From: Calliopsis andreniformis
Lineage: Eukaryota > Arthropoda > Insecta > Hymenoptera > Andrenidae
Reading direction: 5' to 3'
DNA: 64,000 nucleotides
NCBI RefSeq assembly: GCF_051401765.1
Contig: NW_027480464.1
Span: 3,472,001 to 3,536,000 of the forward strand
Shown here: positions 1 to 13,220 of the stretch, in pieces
Layout of the letters: each line of letters opens with the position of its first letter
Numbering within the stretch: the first letter of the stretch is position 1
Notes under the pieces: generated by a model
What the model saw: only the letters and a program-made list of their open reading frames with translations
Databases searched by the model: none
Told to the model about the DNA's origin: nothing
Made by a program: the position numbers and the translations under genes

Positions 1-94
1 ATCTTCAATCCTCAGTCCCCAATCCTCAATCTTCAATCCTCAATCCTCAATCCTCAATCCCCAATCCTCAATCTTCAATCCTCAATACTCAATC

Positions 95-605
95 TTCAAT
101 CCTCAATCGTCAATCCTCAATCCTCAATCCTCAATCCTCAGTCCTCAGTCCTCAAACCTCAATCCTCAACCCTCAGCCCACATCGTCAATCCTCAGTCCT
201 CAATCCTCAATCCTCAACCTTCAATCCTCAATACTCAATCTTCAATCCTCAATCCTCAATTCTCAATCCTGAATCCTCAAACCTCAATCCTCAATCCCCA
301 ATCCTCAATCTTCAATCCTCAATACTCAATCGTCAATCCTCAACCCTCAATGCTCAATCCTCAATCCTCAATGTTCAATCCGCGATACCCAATCCTCAAT
401 GTTCAATCCTCAATCCTCAATCCTCAATCCTCAATCCTCAATCCTCAATCATCAATCCTCAATCCCCAATCCTCAATCTTCAATCCTCAATACTCAATCG
501 TCAATACTCAATCCTCAATCCTCAATCCTCAATCCTCAATGTTCAATCCGCGACACCCAATCCTCAATGTTCAATCCTCAATCCTCAATCCTCAATCCTC
601 AATCC
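95..605. repeat. Segment duplicated at about 3,905-4,405
   Basis: The order of variant heptads from about 95 to 605, including the CAGCCCACATCG word and two GCGA(T/C)AC markers, is repeated 3,809 bp downstream. The offset drops to 3,802 after loss of one heptad. Past 605 the two copies diverge. The array to the left of 95 is ordinary heptad sequence with no distinctive landmark. Confidence 0.8.
541..581 (+). repeat. GCGATAC/GCGACAC marker between two TCAATGT heptads
   Basis: Short marker in heptad register: TCAATGT and TCAATCC, then GCGATAC (here GCGACAC), CCAATCC, and a second TCAATGT. I count about 19 copies, with GTTCAA near 373, 541, 2,150, 4,182, 4,343, 5,537, 7,137, 12,988, 15,857, 18,726, 25,804, 28,393, 42,008, 43,398, 45,240, 47,083, 50,153, 51,343 and 56,863. 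Copies near 12,988, 15,857, 18,726, 25,804 and 28,393 have AACCC before GCG. The copy near 47,083 lacks the second TCAATGT because a block junction follows. The ATG in TCAATGT is what opens many apparent reading frames. Confidence 0.85.
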
Positions 606-1773
606 TCAATCATCAATACTCAATCCTCAATCCTCAGTCCCCAAACCTTAATCCTCAATCTTCAATCCTCAATACTCAATCTTCAATCCTCGATACTCAA
701 TACTCAATCCTCAATCCTCAATCCTCAATCGTCAGTCTTCAATCCTCAATCCTCAATTCTCAATCCTCAATCCTCAGTCCTCAGTCCTCAAACCTCAACC
801 CTCAACCCTCAGCCCTCATCCTCAATCCTCAATCCTCAATCTTCAATCCTCAATCCGCAATCCTCAATACTCAATCTTCAACCCTCAATCCTCAGTCCTC
901 AAACCTCAATTCTGAATCCTCAATCCTGAATCCTCAATCTTCAATCCTCAATACTCAATCTTTAATCCTCAATCCCCAGTCCTCAAACGTCAATTCCGAA
1001 TCCTCAATCCTGAATTCTCAATCTTCAATCCTCAGTCCCCAATCCTCAATCTTCAATCCTCAATCCTCAATCCTCAATCCCCAATCCTCAATCTTCAATC
1101 CTCAATACTCAATCTTCAATCCTCAATCATCAACATTCAATCCTCAATACTCAATCTTCAATCCTCAATCCTCAATCCTCATTCTTCAATCCTCAATACC
1201 CAATCCTCAATCTTCAATCCTCGATCCTCAATCCTCAATCCTCAACCCTCAATCCTCGATCCTCATTCTTCAATCCTCAATACTCAATCTTCAATCCTCA
1301 ATCCTCAATCCTCAATCCTCAATCCTCAATCCTCAATCCTCAATCCTCAGTCCCCAAAACTCAATCCTCAATCTTCAATCCTCAAAACTCAATCTCACAA
1401 TCCTCGATCCCCAATACTCAATCTTCAATCCTGAATCCACAATCCTCAATCGTCAGTCTTCAATCCTCAATACTCAATCTTCAATCCTCAATCCTCAATC
1501 CTCAATCCCCAATCCTCATTCCTCAATCGTCAATACCCAATCCTAAATCTTCAATCCTCAATCCTCAATCCTCAATTCTCAATCCTCAATCCTCAGTCCT
1601 CAGTCCTCAAACCACAATCCTCAACCCTCAGACCTCATCCTCAATCCTCAATCCTCAACCCTCAATCCTCAATCTTCAATCCTCGATACTCAATCTTCAA
1701 TCCTCAATCCTCAGTCCTCAAACCTCAGTTCTGAATCCTCAATCCTGATTCCTCAATCTTCGGCCCTCAGTCC

Positions 1774-1913
1774 TCAACAATCAATTGTCAATACTCAATC
1801 CTCAATAGAATATCCTCAATTCACAGTTTTCAATAGTCAATCCCCATTCTTCAATCTTCAAACCTCATTCCACAAACAACAATTCCCATCACACAACCCT
1901 CAACACTCAGTAC
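1774..1913 (+). repeat. 140-bp landmark block, subtype with CATTCCACAAACAAC
   Basis: First full instance of a diverged block that recurs about 50 times. It parses into exactly 20 heptads, from TCAACAA to TCAGTAC, without a register slip. The sixth heptad is AATATCC and the eighth ACAGTTT. This subtype carries CATTCCACAAACAAC followed by TTCCCATC. It recurs near 6,795, 24,070, 33,578, 41,666, 43,056 and 51,001 (position of the AATATCC-like heptad). The block is richer in G and in unusual heptads than the surrounding array, so it is the best internal landmark for aligning copies. Confidence 0.9.
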
Positions 1914-2464
1914 TCAATCTTCAATCCTCAATCCTCAATCCTCAATCTTCAATCCTCAATACTCAATCTTCACTCCTCAATCCTCAATTCTCAATCCTCA
2001 ATACTCAATCCTCAATCGTCAATCCTCAATCCCCAATTCTCAGTCTTCAATCCTCAAACCTCAATCCTCAATCCCCAATCCTCAATCTTCAATCCTCAAT
2101 ACTCAATCGTCAATTCTCAATCCTCAATCCTCGATCCTCAATCCTCAATGTTCAATCCGCGATACTCAATCCTCAATGTTCAATCCTCAATCCTCAATCC
2201 TCAATCCTCAATCCTCAATCATCAATCCTCAATCCTCATTCCTCAGTCCCCAAACCTCAATCCTCAATCTTCAATCCTCAATACTCAATCTTCAATCCTC
2301 GATACTCAATACTCAATCCTCAATCCTCAATATTCAATCGTCATTCTTCAATCCTCAATACTCAATCCTCAATCCTCAATCCTCAATCCTCAATCCTCAA
2401 TCCTCAATCCTCAATCATCAATCCTCAATCTTCAATACTCAGTCCTCAATCCTCAATCCTCAAT

Positions 2465-2560
2465 ACTCAACCATCAATCCTCAAATCTCAATACTCAATA
2501 GAATATCCTGAATACTCAGGATTCAATACTCAAACCTCAATCCTCAACCCTCAGCCATCA
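2465..2560 (+). repeat. Landmark relative with a 7-bp inverted repeat
   Basis: A shorter, more diverged landmark relative in which AATATCC is followed by TGAATAC and TCAGGAT. This creates a perfect 7-bp inverted repeat, ATCCTGA-ATAC-TCAGGAT, at 2,505-2,522. The same structure recurs at 8,023-8,040, offset 5,518 bp, within the second copy of the left composite repeat. Because G is so rare on the + strand, perfect inverted repeats of this size stand out. Confidence 0.7.
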
Positions 2561-5534
2561 TCCTCCACATTCAATCCTCAATCCTAAATCCTCAATCCTC
2601 AGTAATCAATCCTCAATCTTCAATACTCAACCGTCAATCTTCTATACTCAATACTCAATTCTCGATCCTCAATCCTCAATCCTCAAACCTCAATCTTCAA
2701 TCCTCAATACTCAATCTTCGATCCTCAAACCTCAACCCTCAATCCTCAATCCTCAATCCTCAGTCATGAATACTCAATCTTCAATACTCAATTCTCAATC
2801 CTCAATCCTCAATCCTGAATCCTCAATCCTCAATCCTCAATCCTCAATCCTCGTTCCTCAAACCTCAACCTCAACCCTCAGTCCTCATCCTCAATTCTCA
2901 ATTCTCAATTCTGAATCCTAAATTCTCAAACTTCAATCCTCAATAACCAATCTCCAATCCTAGATCCTCAATACCCAATTCTCAATCGTTAATCCTCCAT
3001 CTTCAATCCTCAATCTTCAATCCTCAATCCTAAATCCTCAATCCTCAGTCATCAATCCTCAATCTTCAATACTCAATCGTCAATCTTCTATCCTCAATAC
3101 TCAATTCTCGATCCTCAATCCTCAATCCTCAATCATCAATCCTCAATACTCAATCATCAATACTCAATTCTCAATACTCAATAGAATATCCAGAATTCAC
3201 AGTCTTCAATACTCAATCCTCAATCTTCAATCTTCATGTCTCCATCCACAAACATCAATTCTCATCACTCAACCCTCAACAGTCAGTCCTCAATCTTCAA
3301 TCCTCAATTCTCAATACTCAATCCTCAGTCCTCAGTCCTCAATCTTCAATCCTCAATCCTCAATCCTAAAATCCTCAATCCTCAATATTCAACACACAAC
3401 CCTCAACCATCAATCCGCAATACTCAACCATCAATCCCCAATTCTCAATACTCAATGGAATATCCTGAATTCTCAGTTTTCAATACTCAACCTCAATCTA
3501 CAATCTTCAAGTCTCCATCCACAAACATTTATTCTCATCACTCAACCCTCAACACTCAGTCCTCAATCTTTAATCATCAATCCCCAATCCTCAAACTTCA
3601 ATCCTCATTACTCAATCTTCAATCCTCAATCCTCAATCCTCAATCCTCAATCCTCAGTCATCAATCCTCAATCTTCAATACTCAATCCTCAATCCTCAAT
3701 CCTCAATCCTCAAAGCTCAATCCTCATTCCTCAAACCTCAATCCTCAACCCTCAGTCCTCATCCTCCATCCTCAATCCTCAATCCTCAATCCTCAATTTT
3801 CAATCCTCAATACTCAACCTTCGATCCTCAATCCTCAGTCCTCAATCCTCAAACCTCAATCCTCAGTCATGAATACTCCTTCTTCAATACTCAATACACA
3901 ATTCTCAATCCTCAATCGTCAATCCTCAATCCTCAATCCTCAATCCTCAGTCCTCAGTCCTCAAACCTCAATCCTCAACCCTCAGCCCACATCGTCAATC
4001 CTCAGTCCTCAATCCTCAATCCTCAACCTTCAATCCTCAATACTCAATCTTCAATCCTCAATCCTCAATTCTCAATCCTGAATCCTCAAACCTCAATCCT
4101 CAATCCCCAATCCTCAATCTTCAATCCTCAATACTCAATCGTCAATCCTCAACCCTCAATGCTCAATCCTCAATCCTCAATGTTCAATCCGCGATACCCA
4201 ATCCTCAATGTTCAATCCTCAATCCTCAATCCTCAATCCTCAATCCTCAATCATCAATCCTCAATCCCCAATCCTCAATCTTCAATCCTCAATACTCAAT
4301 CGTCAATACTCAATCCTCAATCCTCAATCCTCAATCCTCAATGTTCAATCCGCGACACCCAATCCTCAATGTTCAATCCTCAATCCTCAATCCTCAATCC
4401 TCAATCCTCAATCCTCAATCCTCAATCCTCAATCCTCAGTCCCCAAACCTCAATCCTCAACCTTCAATCCTCAAAACTCAATCTTCAATCCTCAATCGTC
4501 AACATTCAATCCTCAATACTCAATCTTCAATCCTCAATCCTCAATCCTCATTCCTCAAACCTCAATACTCAACCCTCAGTCCTCGTCCTCAATTCCCAAT
4601 TCTCAATCCTCAATTCTCAATTCTCAATCTTCAATCCTCAGTAATCAATCTTCAATCCTCAATCCCCAGACCTCAATCTTCAATCCTCAATGCTCAATCC
4701 TCAATCCTCAATCCTCTGTCCTCAACCTTCAATCCTCAATCCTCATACCTCAATCCTCAACCGTCAGTCCTCGTCCTCAATCCTCAACTATCAATCCTCA
4801 ATCCTCAATGCTCAATCCTCAATCCTCAATCCTCAATCCTCAATCCTCAGTCCTCAAACCTCAATCCTGAGTCTTCAAACCTGAATCCTCAATCTTCAGA
4901 CCTCAGTCCTCAACATTCAGTTGTCAATTCTCAATCCTCAATACTGTATCATCAATTCACAGTTTTCAATACCCAATACTCGATCTGCAATCTTCAAATC
5001 TCTATCCACAAACATCAATTCTCATCACTGAACCCTCAACACTCAGTCCCCAATCCTCAATCTTCAATCCTCAGCCCTCAATGCTCAATCCTCAATCCTC
5101 AATCTTCAATCCTCAATCCTCATTCTTCAATCCTCAATAGTCAATCTCCAATCCTAGATCCTCGATACCCAATCCTCAATCCTTAATCCTCAATCTTCAA
5201 TCCTCAATCCTCAATTCTCAATCATCAATACTCAATCCTCAATCCTGAATCTTCAGTCCCCAATCCTCAATCTTCAATCCTCTATCCACAATCCTCAAGA
5301 CTCAATCCTCAATTCTCAATCCTCAATCCTCAGTCCTCAGTCCTCAAACCTCAATCCTCAACCCTCAGCCCTCACCGTCAATCCTCAATCTTCAATCCTC
5401 AATCCAAAATCTTCAATGCTCAATACTCAACCTTCAATCCACAATCCGCAATTCTCAATCCTCAATCCTCAATCCTCTATCCTCAATCCTCAATCCTCAA
5501 TCCTCAATCGTCAGTCTTCAATCCTCAATACTCA

Positions 5535-8500
5535 ATGTTCAATCCGCGATACCCAATCCTCAATGTTCAATCCTCAATCCTCAATCCTCAATCCTCAATC
5601 CTCAATCATCAATCCTCAATCCTCAATTCTCAGTCCCCAAACCTCAATCCTCAATCTTCAATCCTCAATACTCAATCTTCAATCCTCGATACTCAATACT
5701 CAATCCTCAATCCTCAATCCTCAATCGTCAGTCTTCAATCCTCAATCCTCAATTCTCAATCCTCAATCCTCAGTCCTCAGTCCTCAAGCCTCAATCCTCA
5801 ACCCTCAGCCCTCATCCTCAATCCTCAATCCTCAATCTTCAATCCTCAATCCGCAATCCTCAATACTCAATCTTCAACCCTCAATCCTCAGTCCTCAAAC
5901 CTCAATTCTGAATCCTCAATCCTGAATCCTCAATCTTCAATCCTCAATACTCAATCTTTAATCCTCAATACTCTGTCCTCAAACGTCAATTCTGAATCCT
6001 CAATCCTGAATTCTCAATCTTCAATCCTCAGTCCCCAATCCTCAATCTTCAATCCTCAATCCTCAATCCTCAATCCCCAATCCTCAATCTTCAATCCTCA
6101 ATACTCAATCTTCAATCCTCAATCATCAACATTCAATCCTCAATACTCAATCTTCAATCCTCAATCCTCAATCCTCATTCTTCAATCCTCAATACCCAAT
6201 CCTCAATCTTCAATCCTCGATCCTCAATCCTCAATCCTCAATCCTGAATCCACAATCCTCAATCGTCAGTCTTCAATCCTCAATACTCAATCTTCAATCC
6301 TCAATCCTCAATCCTCAATCCCCAATCCTCATTCCTCAATCGTCAATACCCAATCCTAAATCTTCAATCCTCAATCCTCAATCCTCAATTCTCAATCCTC
6401 AATCCTCAGTCCTCAGTCCTCAAACCACAATCCTCAACCCTCAGACCTCATCCTCAATACTCAATCTTCAATCCTCAATCCTCAATCCTCAATCCCCAAT
6501 CCTCATTCCTCAATCGTCAATACCCAATCCTAAATCTTCAATCCTCAATCCTCAATCCTCAATTCTCAATCCTCAATCCTCAGTCCTCAGTCCTCAAACC
6601 ACAATCCTCAACCCTCAGACCTCATCCTCAATCCTCAATCCTCAACCCTCAATCCTCAATCTTCAATCCTCGATACTCAATCTTCAATCCTCAATCCTCA
6701 GTCCTCAAACCTCAATTCTGAATCCTCAATCCTGATTCCTCAATCTTCGGCCCTCAGTCCTCAACAATCAATTGTCAATACTCAATCCTCAATAGAATAT
6801 CCTCAATTCACAGTTTTCAATAGTCAATCCCCATTCTTCAATCTTCAAACCTCATTCCACAAACAACAATTCCCATCACTCAACCCTCAACACTCAGTAC
6901 TCAATCTTCAATCCTCAATCCTCAATCCTCAATCTTCAATCCTCAATACTCAATCTTCAATCCTCAATCCTCAATTCTCAATCCTCAATACTCAATCCTC
7001 AATCGTCAATCCTCAATCCCCAATTCTCAGTCTTTAATCCTCAAACCTCAATCCTCAATCCCCAATCCTCAATCTTCAATCCTCAATACTCAATCGTCAA
7101 TCCTCAATCCTCAATCCTCGATCCTCAATCCTCAATGTTCAATCCGCGATACCCAATCCTCAATGTTCAATCCTCAATCCTCAATCCTCAATCCTCAATC
7201 CTCAATCATCAATCCTCAATCCTCATTCCTCAGTCCCCAAACCTCAATCCTCAATCTTCAATCCTCAATCCTCAATTCTCAATCCTCAATCCTCAATCCT
7301 CATTCCTCAATCCTCAATCCTCAATCCTCAATCGTCAGTCGTCAATCCTCAATACTCAATTTTCAATTCTCAATCCTCAATCCTCAATCCTCAATACTCA
7401 TTCTTCAATCCTCAATACCCAATCCTCAATCTTCAATCCTCAATCCTCAATCCTCAATTCTCAATCCTCAATCCTCAGTCCTCAGTCCTCAAACCTCAAT
7501 CCTCAACCCTCAGCCCTCATCGTCAATCCTCAGTCCTCAATCCTCAATCCTCAACCTTCAATACTCAATACTCAATCTTCAATCCTCAATCCTCAATTCT
7601 CAATCCTCAATCCTCAAACCTCACTGCTCAATCCTCAATCCTCAATCCTCAATCCTCAATCGTCAGTCTTCAATCCTCAATACTCAATCTTCAATCCTCA
7701 AGCCTCGATCCTCAATCCTCAACCTTCAACCCTGAATACTCAATCTTCAATCCTCAATCCTCAATCCTCAATCCTCAATCTTCAATACTCAATACTCAAT
7801 CTTCAATCCTCAATCCTCAATCCTCAATAATCAATCCTCAATCCTCAATCATCAATCCTCATTCTTCAATACTCAATCCTCAATCCTCAATCCTCAATCC
7901 TCAATCCTCAATCCTCAATCCTCAATCCTCAATCATCAATCCTCAATCTTCAATACTCAGTCCTCAATCCTCAATCCTCAATACTCAACCATCAATCCTC
8001 AAATCTCAATACTCAATAGAATATCCTGAATACTCAGGATTCAATACTCAAACCTCAATCCTCAACCCTCAGCCATCATCCTCCACCTTCAATCCTCAAT
8101 CCTAAATCCTCAATCCTCAGTAATCAATCCTCAATCTTCAATACTCAATCGTCAATCTTCTATACTCAATACTCAATTCTCGATCCTCAATCCTCAATCC
8201 TCAAACCTCAATCTTCAATCCTCAATACTCAATCTTCGATCCTCAAACCTCAACCCTCAATCCTCAATCCTCAATCCTCAGTCATGAATACTCAATCTTC
8301 ATTACTCAATTCTCAATCCTCAATCCTCAATCCTCAATCCTCAATCCTCAATCCTCAATCCTCAATCCTCGTTCCTCAAACCTCAATCCTCAACCCTCAG
8401 TCCTCATCCTCAATTCTCAATTCTCAATTCTGAATCCTAAATTCTCAAACTTCAATCCTCAATAACCAATCTCCAATCCTAGATCCTCAATACCCAATCC

Positions 8501-11060
8501 TCAATCGTTAATCCTCCATCTTCAATCCTCAATCCTCAATCCTCAATCCTAAATCCTCAATCCTCAGTCATCAATCCTCAATCTTCAATACTCAATCGTC
8601 AATCTTCTATCCTCAATACTCAATTCTCGATCCTCAATCCTCAATCCTCAATCATCAATCCTCAATACTCAATCATCAATACTCAATTCTCAATACTCAA
8701 TAGAATATCCAGAATTCTCAGTTTTCAATACTCAATCCTCAATCTTCAATCTTCATGTCTCCATCCACAAACATCAATTCTCATCACTCAACCCTCAACA
8801 GTCAGTCCTCAATCTTCAATCCTCAATTCTCAATACTCAATCCTCAGTCCTCAGTCCTCAATCTTGAATCCTCAATCCTCAATCCTAAAATCCTCAATCC
8901 TCAATATTCAACACACAACCCTCAACCATCAATCCGCAATACTCAACCATCAATCCCCAATTCTCAATACTCAATGGAATATCCTGAATTCTCAGTTTTC
9001 AATACTCAACCTCAATCTACAATCTTCAAGTCTCCATCCACAAACATTTATTCTCATCACTCAACCCTCAACACTCAGTCCTCAATCTTTAATCATCAAT
9101 CCCCAATCCTCAACCTTCAATCCTCATTACTCAATCTTCAATCCTCAATCCTCAATCCTCAATCCTCAATCCTCAGTCATCAATCCTCAATCTTCAATAC
9201 TCAATCCTCAATCCTCAATCCTCAATCCTCAAAGCTCAATCCTCATTCCTCAAACCTCAATCCTCAACCCTCAGTCCTCATCCTCCATCCTCAATCCTCA
9301 ATCCTCAATCCTCAATTTTCAATCCGCAATACTCAACCTTCGATCCTCAATCCTCAGTCCTCAATCCTCAAACCTCAATCCTCAGTCATGAATACTCCAT
9401 CTTCAATACTCAATACACAATTCTCAATCCTCAATCCTCAATCCTCAATCCTCAATCCTCAATCCTCATTCCTCAAACCTCAATACTCAACCCTCAGTCC
9501 TCGTCCTCAATTCCCAATCCTCAATCCTCAATCCTCAATTCTCAATCTTCAATCCTCAGTAATCAATCTTCAATCCTCAATCCCCAGACCTCAATCTTCA
9601 ATCCTCAATGCACAATCCTCAATCCTCAATCCTCATTCTTCAATCCTCAATACCCAATCCTCAATCCTCAGTCTTTAATCCTCAATCGTCAATCCTCAAT
9701 TCTCAATCTTCAATCCTCAGTCCTCAGTCCTCAAACCTCAATCCTCAACCCTCATCCCTCAATCTTCAATCCTCAATGCTCAATCTTCAATCCTCAATCC
9801 TTAATACTCAATCCTCAATCCGCAATCCTCAATCGTCAGTCTTCAATCCTCAATTCTCAATCCTCAATCCTCAATCCTCAATCTTCAATCCTCAATACTC
9901 AATCTTCAATCCTGAATCGTCAACATTCAATCCTCAATACTCAATCTTCAATCCTCAATCCTCAATCCTCATTCCTGAAACCTCAATACTCAACCCTCAA
10001 TCCTCAACCGTCAGCCCTCGTCCTCAATCCTCAACTATCAATCCTCAATCCTCAATGCTCAATCCTCAATCCTGAATCCTCAATCCTCAGTCCTCAAACC
10101 TCAATCCTGAGTCTTCAAACCTGAATCCTCAATCTTCAGATCTCAGTCCTCAACAGTCAGTTGTCAATTCTCAATCCTCAATACTGTAGCATCAATTCAC
10201 AGTTTTCAATACCCAATACTCAATCTGCAATCTTCAAATCTCTATCCACAGACATCAATTCTCATAACTGAACCCTCAACACTCAGTCCCCAATCCTCAA
10301 TCTTCAATCCACAGCCCTCAATGCTCAATCCTCAATCCTCAATCTTCAATCCTCAATACTCAATCTTCAATCCTCAATCCTCAATCCTCAATCATCAATC
10401 CTCAATCCTCAATCGTCAGTCTTCAATTCTCAATACTCAATCTGCAATCCTCAGTCCTCAATCCTCAATCCTCAATCCGCATTCTTCAATCCTCGATACC
10501 CAATCCTCAATCTTCAACCCTCAATCCTCAATCCTCAATTCTCAATCCTCAATCCTGAGTCCTCAGTACTCAAATCTCAATCCTCAACCCTCAGACATCA
10601 TCCTCAATCCTCAATCCTCAATCCTCGTTCCTCAAGACTCAATCCTCAATCCTCAATCCTCAATAGTCAACCACCAATCCCAGATCCTCGATCCCCAATC
10701 CTCAATCCTTAATACTCAATCTTCAATCCTCAATCCTCAATTCTCAATCATCAATACTCAATCCTCAATCCTGAATCCTCAGTCCCCAATCCTCAATCCT
10801 CAACCCTCAGTCCTTATCCTCCATCCTCAATCCTCAATCCTCAATCCTCAATTTTCAATCCTCAGTCCTCAGTCCTCAAACCTCAATCGTCAACCCTCAG
10901 CCCTCACCGTCAATCCTCAATCTTCAATCCTCAATCCAAAATCTTCAATGCTCAATACTCAACCTTCAATCCACAATCCGCAATTCTCAATCCTCAATCC
11001 TCAATCCTCTATCCTCAAGCCTCAATCCTCAATCCTCAATCGTCAGTCTTCAATCCTCAA
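5535..11060. repeat. Left composite HOR, copy 2
   Basis: Second copy, starting at the GCGATAC marker near 5,537 as copy 1 starts at the marker at 541. Relative to copy 1 it lacks a block of roughly 190 bp around 6,230, gains a 174-bp tandem duplication at 6,282-6,629, and carries extra material between about 7,300 and 7,858. Landmarks lie near 6,795, 8,019, 8,703, 8,984 and 10,183, matching those of copy 1 in order and subtype. Its last 1.2 kb is also shared with the 2,869-bp HOR family. Confidence 0.78.
6282..6629. repeat. 174-bp tandem duplication
   Basis: Two adjacent 174-bp units (6,282-6,455 and 6,456-6,629) share the same heptad order, including TCATTCC, CAATCGTCAATACCC and CCTAAATC. 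The matching part of copy 1 (around 1,460-1,640) has only one unit. This accounts exactly for the offset rise from 4,813 to 4,987 bp. Confidence 0.85.
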
Positions 11061-11130
11061 TACTCAACATTCAATCCTCAATTCTCAATCCTCAATCCTC
11101 AATCCTCAATCTTCAATCCTCAATACCCAA
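9890..11130. repeat. Partial copy of the 2,869-bp HOR (upstream)
   Basis: Matches about 14,200-15,440 with an offset of 4,308 bp at the anchor near 10,321/14,629. It contains the TGTAGCA landmark subtype, the TCATCCTCAAT register break and the CAATCCAAAATCTTCAATGC word found in each 2,869-bp unit. The downstream part departs from the tandem units after about 11,150 and leads into the segment shared with 26.6 kb. Confidence 0.82.
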
Positions 11131-11189
11131 TCCTCAATCCTCAATCTTTAATCCTCAATCCTCAATCCTCAATTGTCAACCCTCAGACG

Positions 11190-12470
11190 TCATCCTCAAT
11201 CCTCAATCCTCAATCCTCAATCCTCAATCATCAATCCTCAATACTCAATACTCAATCTTCAATCCTCAATCCTCAGTCCTCAAACCTCAATTCTGAATCC
11301 TCAATCCTGAATCCTCAATCTTCGGTTCTTAGTCCTCGACAATCAGTTGTCAATCCTCAATCCTCTATAGAATACCCTCAATTCACAGTTTTCAATACTC
11401 AATACTCAATCTGCAATCTTCAAACCTCTATCCACAAACATCAGTTCTCATCAATCAACCCTCAACACTCAGTCCTCAATGTACAATCCTCAATCCTCAA
11501 TCTTCAATCCTCAATTCTCAATCCTCAATCCTCAATTTTCAATCCTCATTCTTAAATCCTCAATACCCAGTACTCAATCTTCAATCCTCAATCCTCAATC
11601 CTCACTTCTCAATCCTCAATCCTCAGTCCTCAGTCCTCAAACCTCAACCCTCAATCCTCCGCCCTCATCGTCAATCCTCAATCCTCAATCCTCAATCCTC
11701 AATCCTCAATCTTCAATCCTCAATTCTCAATCTTCAATCCTCAATCCTCAAGTCTCAATCCTCAATCCTCAATCCTCAATCCTCAATCCTCAATCCTCAA
11801 TTCTCAATGCTCAATCCTCAGTCCTCAGTCCTCAAACCTCAATCCTCAACCCTCAGCCCTCATCGTCAATCCTCAGTCCTCAATCCTCAATCCTCAACCT
11901 TCAATCCTCAATACTCATACCTCAATCCTCAATCCTCAATCCTCAATTCTCAATTCTCAATCCTCAAACCTCAATCCTCAATCCCCAATCCTCAATCTTC
12001 AATCCTCAATACTCAATCGTCAATCCTCAATCCTCAATCCTCAATCCTCAATCCTCAATCCTCATTCTTCAATCCTCAATACCCAATCCTCAATCTTCAA
12101 TCCTCAATCCTCAATCCTCAATACTCAGTCCTCAAACCTCAATTCTAAAACCTCAATCCTGAATTATCAATCTTCAATCCTCAGTCCCCAATCCTCAATC
12201 TTCAATACTCAATCATCAATCCTCAATCCTCAATCCTCAATCTTCAATCCTCAATACTCAATCTTCAATCCTGAATCGTCGACCTTCAATCCTCAATACT
12301 CAATCTTCAATCCTCAATCCTCAATCCTCAAGCACCAATCCTCATTCTTCAATCCTCAATACCCAATCCTCAATCTTCAATCCTCGATCATCAATCCTCA
12401 ACCCTCAACCCTCAATCCTCGATACTCAATCTTCAATCCTCAGTCCCAAATCCTCAATCTTCAATTCTCA
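11190..12470. repeat. Segment duplicated at about 26,630-27,960
   Basis: Same heptad order 15,438 bp downstream (15,445 before one extra heptad near 11,240). Shared signatures include a TCGGT(T/C)CTTAGTCCTCG word before the landmark near 11,370 and the CCTCCGCCCTCATCG word near 11,657. The 27 kb copy differs by a few substitutions and small heptad indels. Confidence 0.82.
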
Positions 12471-12984
12471 ATCCTCAATCCTCGATCTTCAGACCTCAAA
12501 CATCAATACACAACCCTCAGTCCTCGTCCTCAATCCACAACCCTCAATCCTCAATCCTCAATCTTCTATCATCAATATACAATCTTCAGTCCTCAATCCT
12601 CAATACTCAAACCTCAATCCTCAATCCTCAGTCCTCAGTCCTCAAACCTCAACCCTCAATCCTCCGCCCTCATCGTCAATCCTCAATCCTCAATCCTCAA
12701 TCCTCAATCCTCAATCTTCAATCCTCAATCCTCAATCCTCAATCCTCAATCCTCAATCCTCATTCTTCAATCCTCAATACCAAATCCTCAATCTTCAATC
12801 CTCAATCCTCAATCCTCAATTCTCAATCCTCAATCCTCGATCTTCAGACCTCAAACATCAATACACAACCCTCAGTCCTCGTCCTCAATCCACAACCCTC
12901 AATCCTCAATCCTCAATCTTCTATCATCAATATACAATCTTCAGTCCTCAATCCTCAATACTCAAACCTCAATCCTCAATCCTC
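12463..12984. repeat. 355-bp spaced duplication before the HOR array
   Basis: A module of about 145 bp starting GATCTTCAGACCTCAAACAT occurs at 12,484 and again at 12,839, 355 bp apart. It includes CTTCTATCATCAATATAC. The second copy is the one that continues into the 2,869-bp units. The corresponding place near 27,960-28,250 has only one module, so the extra one here is a local duplication. Confidence 0.8.
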
Positions 12985-13220
12985 AATGTTCAACCCGCGA
13001 TACCCAATCCTCAATGTTCAATCCTCAATCCTCAATCCTCAATCCTCAATCCTCAATCCTCAATCTTCAATCCTCAATCCTCAATCCTCAGTCCCCAAAC
13101 CTCAATCCTCACTCTTTAATCCTCAATACCCAATCCTCAATCTTCAATCCTCAATCCTCAGTCCTCAAACCTCAATTCTGAATCCTCTGTCCTGAATCCT
13201 CAATCTTCGGCCCTCAGTCC

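Larger units (their letters stand above)
541..5534. repeat. Left composite HOR, copy 1
   Basis: First of two diverged copies of a roughly 5.0-5.5 kb composite. Blocks occur in the same order in both copies: 541-2,339 matches 5,535-7,300; 2,340-3,912 matches 7,858-9,431; 4,540-5,530 matches scattered parts of 9,458-11,060. The offset drifts from 4,997 through 4,813, 4,987, 5,519 and 4,918 to 5,532, so the copies have gained and lost internal heptad groups. This copy holds landmarks near 1,808, 2,501, 3,184, 3,464 and 4,945. Confidence 0.78.

Noticed and set aside
2340..9431. Link between the 5,519-bp offset on the left and the 5,520-bp period on the right
   Set aside because: The left offset drifts between 4,813 and 5,532 bp and the block contents differ, so the near-equal numbers look like coincidence.
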